Source: CAYFPX01 sp964519895 | Lineage (GTDB): Bacteria; Myxococcota_A; UBA796; CAJQPC01 | Length of the DNA: 64,000 bases | Direction: 5' to 3' | Assembly (NCBI GenBank): GCA_964519895.1 | Contig: CAZFLE010000022.1 | Span: forward strand, 1 to 64,000 | In this document: positions 52,769 to 61,791 of the stretch, in pieces | How the letters are laid out: the number at the start of each line of letters is the position of its first letter | Numbering within the stretch: the stretch's first letter is position 1 | Made by a program: the position numbers and the translations under genes | Notes under the pieces: model-generated | What the model was told of the DNA's origin: nothing | The model's database searches: none | Seen by the model: only the letters and a program-made list of their open reading frames with translations

Positions 52769-54334
52769 TCAGGCGAGCAGCGATCCCACCCAGTCACTCG
52801 CCGACTCCCCCCCATCGCTGGCCAACAGCGCATCGGCGGTGGCCCGACGCTCCGGGTCGCCCTGGGCTGCCTTGACCAGCACCCCATCGACGGTGGCCTC
52901 CCAGGACCAACCGGGTGCGCCCTCGGGGGTGTCACGCCGCTCGGGCCACCAGCCGCCGCGGGTGGTGTAGAGCTTGACCTCGACCGGGTGGTGGTGGCGG
53001 AAGGCCGCCACGTCCATGTCCGCCAGATCGCCGCTGCCGCGGCCCACCCGGGCCAGGACACGGTCCGGTCGGCGCTTGAGCACCTCGAAGAGCTCGTGGG
53101 GATTGGGCGAGCCCAAGCTGGCGCCGTGGGTGGCCAGGATGCGCCTGCTGGCCGCCCGGAGCTCGGCGGGACGCACGCCGGAGAACAGCGGCTCGGCGGT
53201 GTCCAGCAGGTGCTCCACCCAGGACTCGGTGGCCCGCCAGTCGTGGAAGAGCTCGATGCGCCGGGCGATGTCGGCCACGGCTTCGTGGTGGGCGCCGAGC
53301 CAGTCCGCGCTCAGCTGATCCGGGCCGAAGTCATAGTGCACCGCCAGGGCACCGATGGTGCGGGCGATGGCGTAGGGCAGGGGACCCGGCGACACGCCCG
53401 GGTGGCGGGCCGCCACCTGATCCATGCCATGGGCCACGCCGTCCACGGCCAGCTCGACCCGGTCCCACTGGTCGACCCGCAGCCGCTTCTCGGCGGCCTT
53501 GACGTGGCGGCGCAGGATCTCCCGCACCGCCTGGACGGGCACCTGGATGTGCTCGGCCCCGGGCATCAGGCGGTAGGCCAGGGTGCGCGTGAGCCAGGCC
53601 TGGCCCAGACCGGTGAAGGCCGAGCGGAGGGGCAGGGGACTCACGGCCGAGAAGAACCCGTCTCGATCGTCCAGAGTGTCCAGATCGCCACGCACGCCGG
53701 CGCTGGCGAGCGACACGGCGTCGAGGCCGGTCAACGCGGGCGTGGCGCGGGCAAGGCCTCGGCCGGAGCCGCCCATCAGGCTGCTCCACGGCAGGGGCTG
53801 TGGCGCTTGGAGGGCCAGGGCCAGGGCGTGGGCCAGAGTGCGCGCGTCGAGCCCCGAGAGCCGGCCAGCCACCGCAGCGGCAGCCACCGCCGGGATCCAT
53901 CCAGCGCTGCGGCCCCAGCTCGACCCCAGCAGGCCAGCGGCGCCCACGCGACCGGAGAGCTCGTTGCCGACCACCGTTGCGGCCAACAGGTCCGCGACCG
54001 AAGCCTTGCCCGCCCAGGCCCAGGACGTGGCCACGCCCGCCGACGGGCTGGCCGAGAACAACGCGTCGTCGTAGACCAGCTGGCTGGCCAGTGCCGCATG
54101 CAGCCGGACCGCGTCCCGACGCCCCAGGCCCTTGCGCCGGCCGTCGATGACCGGCGCCTTGCCCGCCGATCCGCCCCGCACCAGGGCCTGGGCCAGAGGC
54201 CCGCTGCTGACGGCCCTCGCGGCGCCTGCGGTCGACAGGTGTTGCAGCCTGGCGCGGCGCAGCACGTCGGCCGGGATGGCGGCCGGGTCCAGGTCCACGG
54301 CCCACCGGGCCAGCTTGAGCAGGGTCTGGGACAT
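52769..54334 (-). CDS. MmgE/PrpD-family protein (2-methylcitrate dehydratase-like)
   Basis: A 521-residue member of the MmgE/PrpD superfamily, which includes 2-methylcitrate, iminodisuccinate and cis-aconitate-processing enzymes. Family features are the all-helical N-terminal domain (LVYDDALFSASPSAG, TVVGNELSGRVGAAG) and the C-terminal lid (LPYAIARTIGALAVHYDFG, FRHHHPVEVKLYTTRGG). ATG 54334 overlaps the stop of the FadL-type gene in TGATG, so coupling is likely. No prpB/prpC neighbours are seen, so a role in propionate metabolism is not supported by context. The substrate is uncertain. Confidence 0.85.
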   Translation of the reverse strand: MSQTLLKLARWAVDLDPAAIPADVLRRARLQHLSTAGAARAVSSGPLAQALVRGGSAGKAPVIDGRRKGLGRRDAVRLHAALASQLVYDDALFSASPSAGVATSWAWAGKASVADLLAATVVGNELSGRVGAAGLLGSSWGRSAGWIPAVAAAAVAGRLSGLDARTLAHALALALQAPQPLPWSSLMGGSGRGLARATPALTGLDAVSLASAGVRGDLDTLDDRDGFFSAVSPLPLRSAFTGLGQAWLTRTLAYRLMPGAEHIQVPVQAVREILRRHVKAAEKRLRVDQWDRVELAVDGVAHGMDQVAARHPGVSPGPLPYAIARTIGALAVHYDFGPDQLSADWLGAHHEAVADIARRIELFHDWRATESWVEHLLDTAEPLFSGVRPAELRAASRRILATHGASLGSPNPHELFEVLKRRPDRVLARVGRGSGDLADMDVAAFRHHHPVEVKLYTTRGGWWPERRDTPEGAPGWSWEATVDGVLVKAAQGDPERRATADALLASDGGESASDWVGSLLA

Positions 54335-55854
54335 CAGTAGTCGACGCTCCACTGCAGACCCGCAGCGTAGATCGATCCGCCGATGGGGATCGGTGCGCCT
54401 CCGACCGGGTAGCCAGCGATCGGCTCCGAGGTCTCGGGACGCTGGAGCTCGCCGGACGCCAGCTGGTGGTACTGGAACAGCAGGTCCCAGTGCATGGGTC
54501 CGGCCAGCACGTCGAGCAGGGTGCCGTGCTCGATGCCCGCACCCAGGGCAAAGATCAGACGATCGGCATCCAGGAGCGCCGTGTTGGACCCCTGGCCCAC
54601 CAGCGGGGTGGGTTCGTAGCCGAAGCCGCCGCGCACGGTGGCCTGGGCCCAGGCGATGCGCCCTGGCACGTCCCACTTGGGCAGGGTGAGCTCGCTGCCC
54701 AGCCGGACGCCGACGGTGTCTCGCAGCACCACCGTCATGGGGTTGCCGTCGGCGATCACCACGTCGCTCACGTCGGCCAGGGTCGCGTTGAGCTCGGCGG
54801 CCACGAGCTCGATCACGTTGAGCTGCATCTTGGACCAGCGGGTGTACTGCGCGTCGACGTACAGGTGGAGCGTGTCCTCGATGCTGTAGGCGATGCCTCC
54901 GCTCCACTGGGCGGGCAGGTAGTGGTCGAACACGGTGAACTGAAGCGCCACCGCAGCTGCGATGACCTGGGGCTCCAGGTCGCCGACGTCCTCGACGCTA
55001 CCGTTGATCTGGGCGTCGACGTCGACCAGCACCGGCAGACCGGCCTCGCCGCGGTAGCCGCCACCGATGGACAGGTCCCGCAGCACGGGCACGTCGATCA
55101 GCTCTCCCAGATGCCACTGGAAGCCCACGACCGGGGCGTAGTCCAGGGCGATGTCCACGCTCAGGTCGTGAAAGTCGAAGGTGCCCTCGACAAAGTCCCC
55201 GGAGCTCGCCTCGCCGTTCTCGGCTTCCTCGCCGGACACGGTGGCGTCGATGGTGAAGACCGCGGTGAGCTGGGCCTTGGGGATGATGCGCACGCCCCCG
55301 CCGATGTTGAGCCCATAGGGCAGCCGTACGGCCCCGCCGACCGCAAAGGCGTACCGCTGCGGCCTGTTCTGGTACATGAAGTAGGTCGGGATCGAGGGCT
55401 CGAAGGTGTCGATCCGCATCACGCGGTTCTTGGGCAGGAACACACCCATGCCGAGCACCACCCGGTTGCCGTAGGGGTGGGTCAGCGACGCCCAGCCCCC
55501 GTCCCCAGGCTCTTCCTCGGGTCCGGGATCCAGGGGGGTGTCGTGTTCGTTGATCACCCCGTCCCGGTTGGTGTCCCAGTACACGGGGGGCAGGTCCTCG
55601 AAGTCCAACCGGATCAGCCCGCCCCCGAGCTGGGCCGAAGGCTGGCTCATGTTGGCCAGGCCTGCGGGGTTGAGGAAGACCGCGCCGGCGTCGTCGGTGT
55701 AGGCCACACCCCCCTGAGCCCGGCCCATGGAGCGGGCGCCGAAGCCGTAGAATTCGACCGGTGAGGCCAGGGCAGACGGTGCGGCGGACGTGCAGGCGGC
55801 GGCGACGGCCAGCAGCCTCCAGGCCGAGCCACTGAGGGGCTTGGACAGGGTCAT
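54334..55854 (-). CDS. FadL/TodX-type outer-membrane transporter
   Basis: A 506-residue outer-membrane beta-barrel of the OMPP1/FadL/TodX family, which imports hydrophobic compounds such as long-chain fatty acids. The signal peptide (about residues 1-30) is followed by the family N-terminal plug SPVEFYGFGARSMGRAQGG and AGAVFLNPAGLA. Alternating amphipathic strands continue to a C-terminal aromatic residue (GLQWSVDY). The start is ATG 55854, 8 bp after the subtilisin-homologue stop. An acyl-CoA dehydrogenase gene lies 5 kb away, compatible with fatty-acid uptake, though not in the same operon. Confidence 0.92.
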   Translation of the reverse strand: MTLSKPLSGSAWRLLAVAAACTSAAPSALASPVEFYGFGARSMGRAQGGVAYTDDAGAVFLNPAGLANMSQPSAQLGGGLIRLDFEDLPPVYWDTNRDGVINEHDTPLDPGPEEEPGDGGWASLTHPYGNRVVLGMGVFLPKNRVMRIDTFEPSIPTYFMYQNRPQRYAFAVGGAVRLPYGLNIGGGVRIIPKAQLTAVFTIDATVSGEEAENGEASSGDFVEGTFDFHDLSVDIALDYAPVVGFQWHLGELIDVPVLRDLSIGGGYRGEAGLPVLVDVDAQINGSVEDVGDLEPQVIAAAVALQFTVFDHYLPAQWSGGIAYSIEDTLHLYVDAQYTRWSKMQLNVIELVAAELNATLADVSDVVIADGNPMTVVLRDTVGVRLGSELTLPKWDVPGRIAWAQATVRGGFGYEPTPLVGQGSNTALLDADRLIFALGAGIEHGTLLDVLAGPMHWDLLFQYHQLASGELQRPETSEPIAGYPVGGAPIPIGGSIYAAGLQWSVDY

Positions 55855-55862
55855 GGCGGGAA

Positions 55863-56627
55863 TCAGCGGTAGCCGAGCTCGGGCACCGGGGTGAGGGCGA
55901 GCTGGCGCAGGGTCTCGACGATCTCGTCGGCGCCGACCTCGCCCAGGGCTTCGCGAAGGCAGGCCACCCGGCCGGACAGGTATGCCGTGGCGATGCCGGA
56001 GCCCCGATAGGGGCCCCACTCGTCGCCTTCCTCGGGCACGCCGTGGCCGTGGGCCAGGAATTTGCCGCTCAGGTTGCCCCACTCCTTGCGGGGGAACCGG
56101 TGGGGGGCGAAGTAGTAGAATTTCTCCAGCGGGCAGTCACGGTGCGAGGCCGTGCCGACGGTCTCGGGTAGATCTGCGGGGTAGGCCCGCTCGGCCTTGG
56201 GGTGGGCTGCTGCCAGCACCACCGTGTGGTGCTCGACCGCCAAGGCACAGCAGTCGCGCAGCAGCAGCGCCTTGCCCATGTTCGGGGTGCCCAGGGACAG
56301 GTTGATGACGTGGGCGCCATTGCGAAAGGAGGTCTCGATGCCCGCGGCCATCAGGTCGGCGCTGGTGCGGAGCCTGGCGTCCATGATCTTGACGCCGATC
56401 AGCTCGGCGTCTGGGGCGATGCGACGAACGGCTGCAGCCATCTCGGTGCCGTGGCCGTGCTCGTCGTGGAAGTCGGCACCGAGCAGGGCGTGGCCGGTGG
56501 CACCGAGCTGGATCGACCAGCCCTCGATCTTGGCCCCGGTCAGGCGCGGGTCGTTGACGTCGATGCCGCTGTCGATGACGGCGACCCGGACCCCCTTGCC
56601 CGTGTACTCATTTCCGCGAAAGCGCAT
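55863..56627 (-). CDS. Subtilisin-fold (S8) protein lacking the catalytic Ser
   Basis: A 254-residue subtilase homologue. Asp19 (VAVIDSGIDVNDPRL) and His59 (HGHGTEMAAAV) of the triad are intact. The serine motif GTS-MATP reads GSGIATAYLSG, with Gly211 where Ser is required, and the oxyanion-hole Asn region AAGN reads AAHP. It should be inactive as a protease. There is no signal peptide or prodomain, so it is probably cytoplasmic. It is immediately upstream of the FadL-type and PrpD-like genes in one directon. A binding or scaffold role is possible. It is shorter than usual for the family. Confidence 0.88.
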   Translation of the reverse strand: MRFRGNEYTGKGVRVAVIDSGIDVNDPRLTGAKIEGWSIQLGATGHALLGADFHDEHGHGTEMAAAVRRIAPDAELIGVKIMDARLRTSADLMAAGIETSFRNGAHVINLSLGTPNMGKALLLRDCCALAVEHHTVVLAAAHPKAERAYPADLPETVGTASHRDCPLEKFYYFAPHRFPRKEWGNLSGKFLAHGHGVPEEGDEWGPYRGSGIATAYLSGRVACLREALGEVGADEIVETLRQLALTPVPELGYR

Positions 56628-56757
56628 CGAATTCCCGGTGGCTGCAGGATGCGTCGGATCCTATGGCGGCCCTGAGCGCCTCACAAGGGGGGCACCCCCC
56701 CCGCCTTGGCGGCGTGGACCTGTGCGACTACGCTGGACCTCGGCCATCGGGAGCACC

Positions 56758-57876
56758 ATGGACACCTCGCTTGGCGGGGCCATCGAGGACCTCGTCCAGC
56801 TGAAGCGCCGGCTGGCAGGGAGCGCTGCGGAGCGAGACGCGATCGCGCTGGTCGCCAGGCGGTTGGAGGCGGCGGGCGAAACCCCAGTGCTCGAGGGCTT
56901 CGTCGAGGCCACCAGCGCGCCGCTGAACTTCGCGCTCCACCTGGTCCTCGCTGCCGTGAGCGCGGCTCTGGGCTGGCGCTTCCCCCTGCTGGGGCTCGGT
57001 CTGGTGCTGGTGACCCTCGCTTCGGCAGTCCAGCAGCTTCGGGGGCGGGGCCGCGGCCTGCGGGTCTTGATCCCCCGAGGCGCGTCCTACAACGTCGTGG
57101 TTCGACGGCCGGCGACGGGCCGCCGGCTGGGCACCTTGCTCGTCGCCGCGCACCTGGACATCCGACGGCGGGGGTTCAGGCTCACCCGGCGCATCGTCTG
57201 GCCGGGCCTGGTCACCGGTGTCGTGTTGGCCATCGCGCTGTTGGGCCGGCTCCTGGGTGTGGCCCCCGGGCTCCTGCCCTGGGTCGAGGTCGTGGCGGGC
57301 CTGATGCTCGGAGCCGGTGCACTCGTGTCCTTGCTTCACCACCGCTTGCCGACGCGACCTGGGCCAGGGGCCGGGGACACCGGGGTCGCCGCCCTGGAGG
57401 AGCTGAGCGCCGCCCTCCAGGAGCGTCCGCTCCAGCACCTGGAGCTCGGACTGGTCGTCACGGGCTGTGGCGAGGCCCACGCGGGCGGCCTGCGGGCGCT
57501 CCTGGAGCAGCACCGGCACGAGTGGGCCCGCGAGGACACGTCTGTGGTGGTGTTGGAGAATCTGGACCAGGGGCGGCTGGTGTTCGGTATCGGCGAGCGC
57601 ATGCTGGACCCGGTGACCTACCGTCACACGCTGCCGTCCGTGGCGGAGCGAGTGGCCCGACAGCCCGCCTGGCGCCACGTCCAGCCGCGCTTCATCGACG
57701 GCTTCACGGGAGCGCTCGTGCCGACCTTGGCCGGGATGCGGGCGCTCGTGCTGACCTCGGAACCCGAGCCTGACGCCGGGGTGGAGAGCCCCCAGGCCGG
57801 TGTGCGCGAGGCAGCGGCCTTTGGGGCCGAGCTGGTGTGGTCCCTCGACGCGGACCTCCAAGAGCTGGCCCGGTGA
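56758..57876 (+). CDS. M28-like peptidase-fold protein with membrane helices
   Basis: A 372-residue protein. ATG 56758 is chosen; frames continuing far upstream are antisense to the subtilisin homologue. Residues 15-50 and 95-135 match the start of an M28 aminopeptidase domain (AERDAIALVARRLEAAGETP, TLLVAAHLDIRR). Two hydrophobic pairs (about 58-90 and 145-190) insert membrane helices into it. The zinc site appears partly degraded: the AHxD and GDTGVAAL elements remain, the EE motif reads GCGEAHAGG, and the last His is not found. It may be a non-catalytic or altered peptidase. It overlaps the next gene in GTGA. Confidence 0.75.
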   Translation: MDTSLGGAIEDLVQLKRRLAGSAAERDAIALVARRLEAAGETPVLEGFVEATSAPLNFALHLVLAAVSAALGWRFPLLGLGLVLVTLASAVQQLRGRGRGLRVLIPRGASYNVVVRRPATGRRLGTLLVAAHLDIRRRGFRLTRRIVWPGLVTGVVLAIALLGRLLGVAPGLLPWVEVVAGLMLGAGALVSLLHHRLPTRPGPGAGDTGVAALEELSAALQERPLQHLELGLVVTGCGEAHAGGLRALLEQHRHEWAREDTSVVVLENLDQGRLVFGIGERMLDPVTYRHTLPSVAERVARQPAWRHVQPRFIDGFTGALVPTLAGMRALVLTSEPEPDAGVESPQAGVREAAAFGAELVWSLDADLQELAR

Positions 57877-59618
57877 GCGCCTGGTTCCTGGTCTGGGCCG
57901 CGACCGCGCGTGCCGGCGACGTGAGCGGCACGGTCGTCCACCAGGTGACCGGCGAGCCCGTGGCGGGCGTCACCGTGTACGCCATCGACCAGCGGCTGGG
58001 CTACGCCGCCGACGTGACCGACGACGACGGCAGCTTTGCCATCACCGAGCTGCCCGCCAACCCCTACCGGATCCTGGCCCACCCCCCAGAGACCATCGAC
58101 CACCCGGACCAGTACTACCCGGCGGGGTGGGAGTACTGCGACGGTCGGGCCTTTGTCCTCGACGACGCGCCGGTGACCGAGCTGGTGCTCCCCTTGCCGC
58201 CCGGTGCCCGGCTCGCGGGACAGGTGCTGGATCCAGAGGGCGCGCCGGTCGCCGACGCCCACGTCCAGGCCGTCGGGGTCGACCCGATCGCCCGCGTCAT
58301 GCGCAACGGGGCCCTCACCGACGCCGACGGCCACTTCGAGATCCTGGGCCTGAGCGCCGACTCTGTGGTCTCGTCCCGATACCGCCTCGAGGTCGACGCA
58401 GCGGGCCTGCCCGAGCAATTCGCGGGCCAGGTCTACACCGAGGACGACGCCCCCGACTGGGACGCTGACCAGGACCAGACCACCCACGTGGGCACAGTGA
58501 CGCTGCTGCCGGGCATCGCCGTCTCCGGGAGCCTCCAAGGCCCCGATGGGCCCGTCGCTGGCGCGTCGGTGCACGTCTACAGCGGGGGCCAGGTGCAGTC
58601 CGTGGTCTCCGACGCCGACGGCACCTATGCGGCCCAGGGATTGCCCCCGGGCGACGTGATCACCTGGGCCTCCCTCGACGGCTATGGGCTGACCTACTAC
58701 CCGGACGCCGATCGGCCGGGGGAGAGCCTGCCCGCCCCCGACGAGGGCACGAGCCTGACAGGGGTCGACCTCAGCCTGCCCTGGGAGAGCCGCCTGGTCG
58801 GGGTCATCGACGCGGATCGGGACGACTGGTCCGGCGGCTCGATCCTGGTCTACAACGACAGCTACACCGTCGGCGTCGGGGGCGCCGTCGACGCCGACGG
58901 TCGCTTCTCCGTCGGACGCCTGCACGGCGGGGACTACCGGGTCTACCTGTACCTCGAGGACGAGGGCTACCTGGACGACTACCTGCGCCTCGACGATGGT
59001 GAGCGGCGGGTCGTGAGCGTGCCCGACGACGACGACAGCGACGAGCTGGTGGTGGTCCCGGTGGCCGGCGGCGTGCTGGAGGGCACGGTCACAGACGACG
59101 CGGGCGACCCCGTCTACGGCGCTGTCGTGTTCGCCGACCCAGGCGACGCCGACGTCCAGGCCCAGGCCGCCGTCAGCGACCACGACGGCCGCTACCGCTT
59201 GGAGGGCCTGAGCGCCTTGCCCTACACGGTCGAGGCCTACGTCACGGCCTACTGTGCCGACGACGGCGGCTTCGTGAAGACCTGGTGGCCCGGCGAGGTC
59301 GACGAGTCCAGGGCGAGCACCCTCTCTCCAGACGCTGGCGAGACCCTCGGCGGCGTGGACTTCGTCCTGGCTATCGACAACGACCACGACGGCATGTCCG
59401 ACGCCTGGGAGCGCCAGGTCGGCCTGGATCCGACCCGGGACGACAGCGACGAGGACCCCGACGGTGACGGCTACAACAACCTGGCCGAGTACCTGCTGGG
59501 CACCGACCCGACCCAGCAAGCCGAGGACGGCTGCCGAGGAGGGTGCGGGGCAGTGCCCGCGGGTCAGGGCACGTGGCTCTGGGCGCTGGGCCTGTTGGGG
59601 TGGCGCCGCCGCCCATGA
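57873..59618 (+). CDS. Exported carboxypeptidase-regulatory-domain repeat protein with MYXO-CTERM-like tail
   Basis: A 581-residue protein beginning at GTG 57873 (GTGA overlap). The short signal SAWFLVWAATARA precedes about six transthyretin-like carboxypeptidase regulatory repeats (GTVVHQVTGEPVAGVTVYAI, LDPEGAPVADAHVQAVGVD, VTDDAGDPVYGAVVFADPG). A calcium-binding thrombospondin-3-like stretch follows (DNDHDGMSDAWE, DPDGDGYNNLAEYLLGTDP). The tail CRGGCGAVPAGQG, WLWALGLLGW and RRR is a MYXO-CTERM-like sorting signal. It is likely exposed on the cell surface. Its stop overlaps the next ATG in ATGA. Confidence 0.86.
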   Translation: MSAWFLVWAATARAGDVSGTVVHQVTGEPVAGVTVYAIDQRLGYAADVTDDDGSFAITELPANPYRILAHPPETIDHPDQYYPAGWEYCDGRAFVLDDAPVTELVLPLPPGARLAGQVLDPEGAPVADAHVQAVGVDPIARVMRNGALTDADGHFEILGLSADSVVSSRYRLEVDAAGLPEQFAGQVYTEDDAPDWDADQDQTTHVGTVTLLPGIAVSGSLQGPDGPVAGASVHVYSGGQVQSVVSDADGTYAAQGLPPGDVITWASLDGYGLTYYPDADRPGESLPAPDEGTSLTGVDLSLPWESRLVGVIDADRDDWSGGSILVYNDSYTVGVGGAVDADGRFSVGRLHGGDYRVYLYLEDEGYLDDYLRLDDGERRVVSVPDDDDSDELVVVPVAGGVLEGTVTDDAGDPVYGAVVFADPGDADVQAQAAVSDHDGRYRLEGLSALPYTVEAYVTAYCADDGGFVKTWWPGEVDESRASTLSPDAGETLGGVDFVLAIDNDHDGMSDAWERQVGLDPTRDDSDEDPDGDGYNNLAEYLLGTDPTQQAEDGCRGGCGAVPAGQGTWLWALGLLGWRRRP

Positions 59619-60682
59619 AGAAGCAGATCATCGTGGGCCTGCTCTTCGGGGCGGTCTTCCTGGCCCTGGCCCTCTGGGGGGTGCCGCTGGCGGAGCTCGG
59701 CGACGCCTTCGCCCGCCTGGACGCATGGGTGCTCATCCCCCTGGCGGTCCTGTTCATGATCCAGCAGCTGCTCCGGGCCTGGCGGCAGCTGGTCCTGGTC
59801 CAGGCGGTCAAGCCGGACGCCCGCTTCATGACCCAGTTCGGCATCCTGTGCATGTCGTTCTTCTGCATCAACACCTTCCCGGCGCGGCTGGGCGAGTTCG
59901 TCCGGCCCACACTGCTGCTCGAAAAGTCCAACGTGCCCCTGGGGGCTGGCTTCGGGGTGGTGTTCGTGGAGCGGGTGCTCGACCTCGCCTCGGCCTTGGT
60001 GATGGTGCTCAGCGTGGCGTGGTTCGTCGATGTGCCGCCGGTCCCGCTCGAGGTCTTCGACACCCGCATCGAGCTGGTGGAGCTCGGCCGTGTCGTGGCC
60101 ACGGGGCTCCTGCCGCCGCTGCTCGGCGTGCTCGTGGCGCTGGTGTTGTTCCGTCGCCAGAGCGTCGCAGGCATGGCCTGGGTCGTGCGGGGCGCCGAGC
60201 GGCTGGTGCCCCTGGAGGCCGTCTCCCGTCTGGGTCGCCTCGCCCTGGGCTTCGCCGAACACTTCGTCGATGGGCTCGAGGCCGTGCGCAACCCGGGGCG
60301 CCTGGTCCTCCTGGTCGCTCTGACGGCGGCGACATGGGGCATGACGGGCACGCTCTACGTCATCCTGGCGGACGCGCTGGGCATCGGGGACGTCATCAAC
60401 TACGGCGAGGGCATCGCGGTGCTCGCCATCACGATGCTCGGCATCGCGATCCCCGCGCCCCCCGGCATGGCAGGCGTCTACGAGGCCTTCGTGCGGGGCG
60501 CTCTGGCGCTCTTCGGCATCGTGGGCGGCGAGCTGGACGGGGTCGCGCTGGCCTTTGCCCTGGTCATTCACTGGTGGATCTATGCGGTCCAGGCGGCGTC
60601 GGCGGCATGGTTCTTCGCCCGAGACGGGGTGAACCCCAGAGCGCTGGTCCGGCGGGCCAGAGAGAGCTGGGCCCTGGCTTGA
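59615..60682 (+). CDS. Lysylphosphatidylglycerol synthase TM-region/UPF0104 flippase-like membrane protein
   Basis: A 355-residue integral membrane protein with about eight helices, matching the LPG_synthase_TM (UPF0104) family. The MprF membrane half is the best-known member and flips a lipid. Typical segments are NTFPARLGEFVRPTLLLEK and FVERVLDLASAL in the first half, and AIPAPPGMAGVYEAFVRGAL near the end. No soluble synthase domain is present, so it is a stand-alone membrane module and the lipid is unknown. ATG 59615 overlaps the upstream stop (ATGA). It is convergent with trmB, its stop abutting the trmB end. Confidence 0.9.
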   Translation: MKKQIIVGLLFGAVFLALALWGVPLAELGDAFARLDAWVLIPLAVLFMIQQLLRAWRQLVLVQAVKPDARFMTQFGILCMSFFCINTFPARLGEFVRPTLLLEKSNVPLGAGFGVVFVERVLDLASALVMVLSVAWFVDVPPVPLEVFDTRIELVELGRVVATGLLPPLLGVLVALVLFRRQSVAGMAWVVRGAERLVPLEAVSRLGRLALGFAEHFVDGLEAVRNPGRLVLLVALTAATWGMTGTLYVILADALGIGDVINYGEGIAVLAITMLGIAIPAPPGMAGVYEAFVRGALALFGIVGGELDGVALAFALVIHWWIYAVQAASAAWFFARDGVNPRALVRRARESWALA

Positions 60683-61408
60683 TCAGCTCTCCGGGCGCCT
60701 GACCACGCGCACGGCGTGCACGGGCTCCCCCCGCTTGTAGAACTTGGTCTGGTAGTTCGTGACCACGTCGTGTTCCCACGGCGGGCCCTCGCGCTGGACG
60801 TCGTGGCTCACCGCGGCGATCGTCAGGGGCAGGCCGGCCACGTGGGTGTGCACCGCGTCGACGTTGACCGGGTGGTCGGTCTTGACCCGCAGCTCTGCGC
60901 CCGGTCGCAGAATGCTGGCCACAGTGCCCATGAAGTCCGGACCCAGCACCCGGTGCTTGGCGTGGCGGGCCTTGGGCCAGGGGTCGGGGAAGTTCACGTA
61001 CAGGCCGCTCACGCTGCCGGGTCCGAACAGGTCATCGAGCTGGTGCACGTCGTAGCGGGCAATGCGGCCCTGGGCCGTCGCCCCGGCGCCCTGGAGCTTG
61101 CGAGCGCACTGGACCACGCGCTTGAACCGAATCTCGAGGCCCAGCCAGTTCCACTGAGGGCGGGCGCTGGACATGCCGGCCAGGAAGAAGCCATTCCCAG
61201 AGCCGATCTCGACGTGCAGGGGCGCGTCTCGGCCGAAGACCTGGTGCCAGCGACCCCGGCCAGCCAGGGCCTGGTCCGCCGTGAGCACGGGCGGGCCGAA
61301 CTCCCGGTGGAGCTTCAGGTAGGGGTTGAGGTCCGGCAGGCGGTACTCGTCGGGCTGCTTGTCCCGAAAGCGCCCCTCAGGAGGCGTTCGGCTTCCAGGC
61401 TTCGCCAT
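60683..61408 (-). CDS. trmB: tRNA (guanine-N7-)-methyltransferase
   Basis: Forms m7G46 in the variable loop of tRNAs using SAM. The 241 residues carry the family's SAM motif HVEIGSGNGFFLAGM, the WLGLEIRFKRVVQCARKL segment, YVNFPDPWPKARHAKHR (the PDPWPKxRH signature) and the C-terminal substrate region KTDHPVNVDA. ATG 61408 lies inside the end of moaE, overlapping by 32 bp, which is unusual but leaves both motif sets intact. The N-terminal extension before DLNPYLKL is short and basic. Confidence 0.95.
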   Translation of the reverse strand: MAKPGSRTPPEGRFRDKQPDEYRLPDLNPYLKLHREFGPPVLTADQALAGRGRWHQVFGRDAPLHVEIGSGNGFFLAGMSSARPQWNWLGLEIRFKRVVQCARKLQGAGATAQGRIARYDVHQLDDLFGPGSVSGLYVNFPDPWPKARHAKHRVLGPDFMGTVASILRPGAELRVKTDHPVNVDAVHTHVAGLPLTIAAVSHDVQREGPPWEHDVVTNYQTKFYKRGEPVHAVRVVRRPES

Positions 61409-61790
61409 CGGCGTAGATCTCCTTTTTCCAGACCGGCAGCCGCTCCTTGAGGGCCTCCAGAGCGTGGCGACTGGCCTCGTAGGCTTCGGGGCGGTGAGGC
61501 GAGCCCACCGCGATGACCAGGCTGGCTTCGCCGATCTCGAGCCGGCCGGTCCGGTGCACGATGGCCAGCTGGACCTGGGGCCAGCGCGCCGTGACCTGGG
61601 CCCCGATCTCCTGGAGCACCGGGACCGCCATCGCCGCGTAGGCTTGGTACTCCAGGGCCTGCACGGCTCGGCCGTCGAAGTGGTCCCGCGCCACGCCTTC
61701 GAACACCAGCACGGCGCCGTGCTCTGGACGGTCCACCTGGGCCCGGACCGCGGCCACGTCGATCGGGCCTTGAACGATGCCGTAGCGCAC
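61377..61790 (-). CDS. moaE: Molybdopterin synthase catalytic subunit
   Basis: Large subunit of molybdopterin synthase, inserting two sulfurs from MoaD thiocarboxylate into precursor Z. GTG 61790 is preferred since it follows the moaD stop by one base; another in-frame GTG lies at 61802. The resulting 137 residues hold EYQAYAAMAVPVLQEI, the HRTGRLEIGEASLVIAVGSP stretch, HRPEAYEASRHALEALK and the catalytic-Lys region PVWKKEIYADGE. It is coupled to moaD upstream and overlaps trmB downstream. Confidence 0.93.
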   Translation of the reverse strand: MRYGIVQGPIDVAAVRAQVDRPEHGAVLVFEGVARDHFDGRAVQALEYQAYAAMAVPVLQEIGAQVTARWPQVQLAIVHRTGRLEIGEASLVIAVGSPHRPEAYEASRHALEALKERLPVWKKEIYADGEAWKPNAS

Positions 61791-61791
61791 C

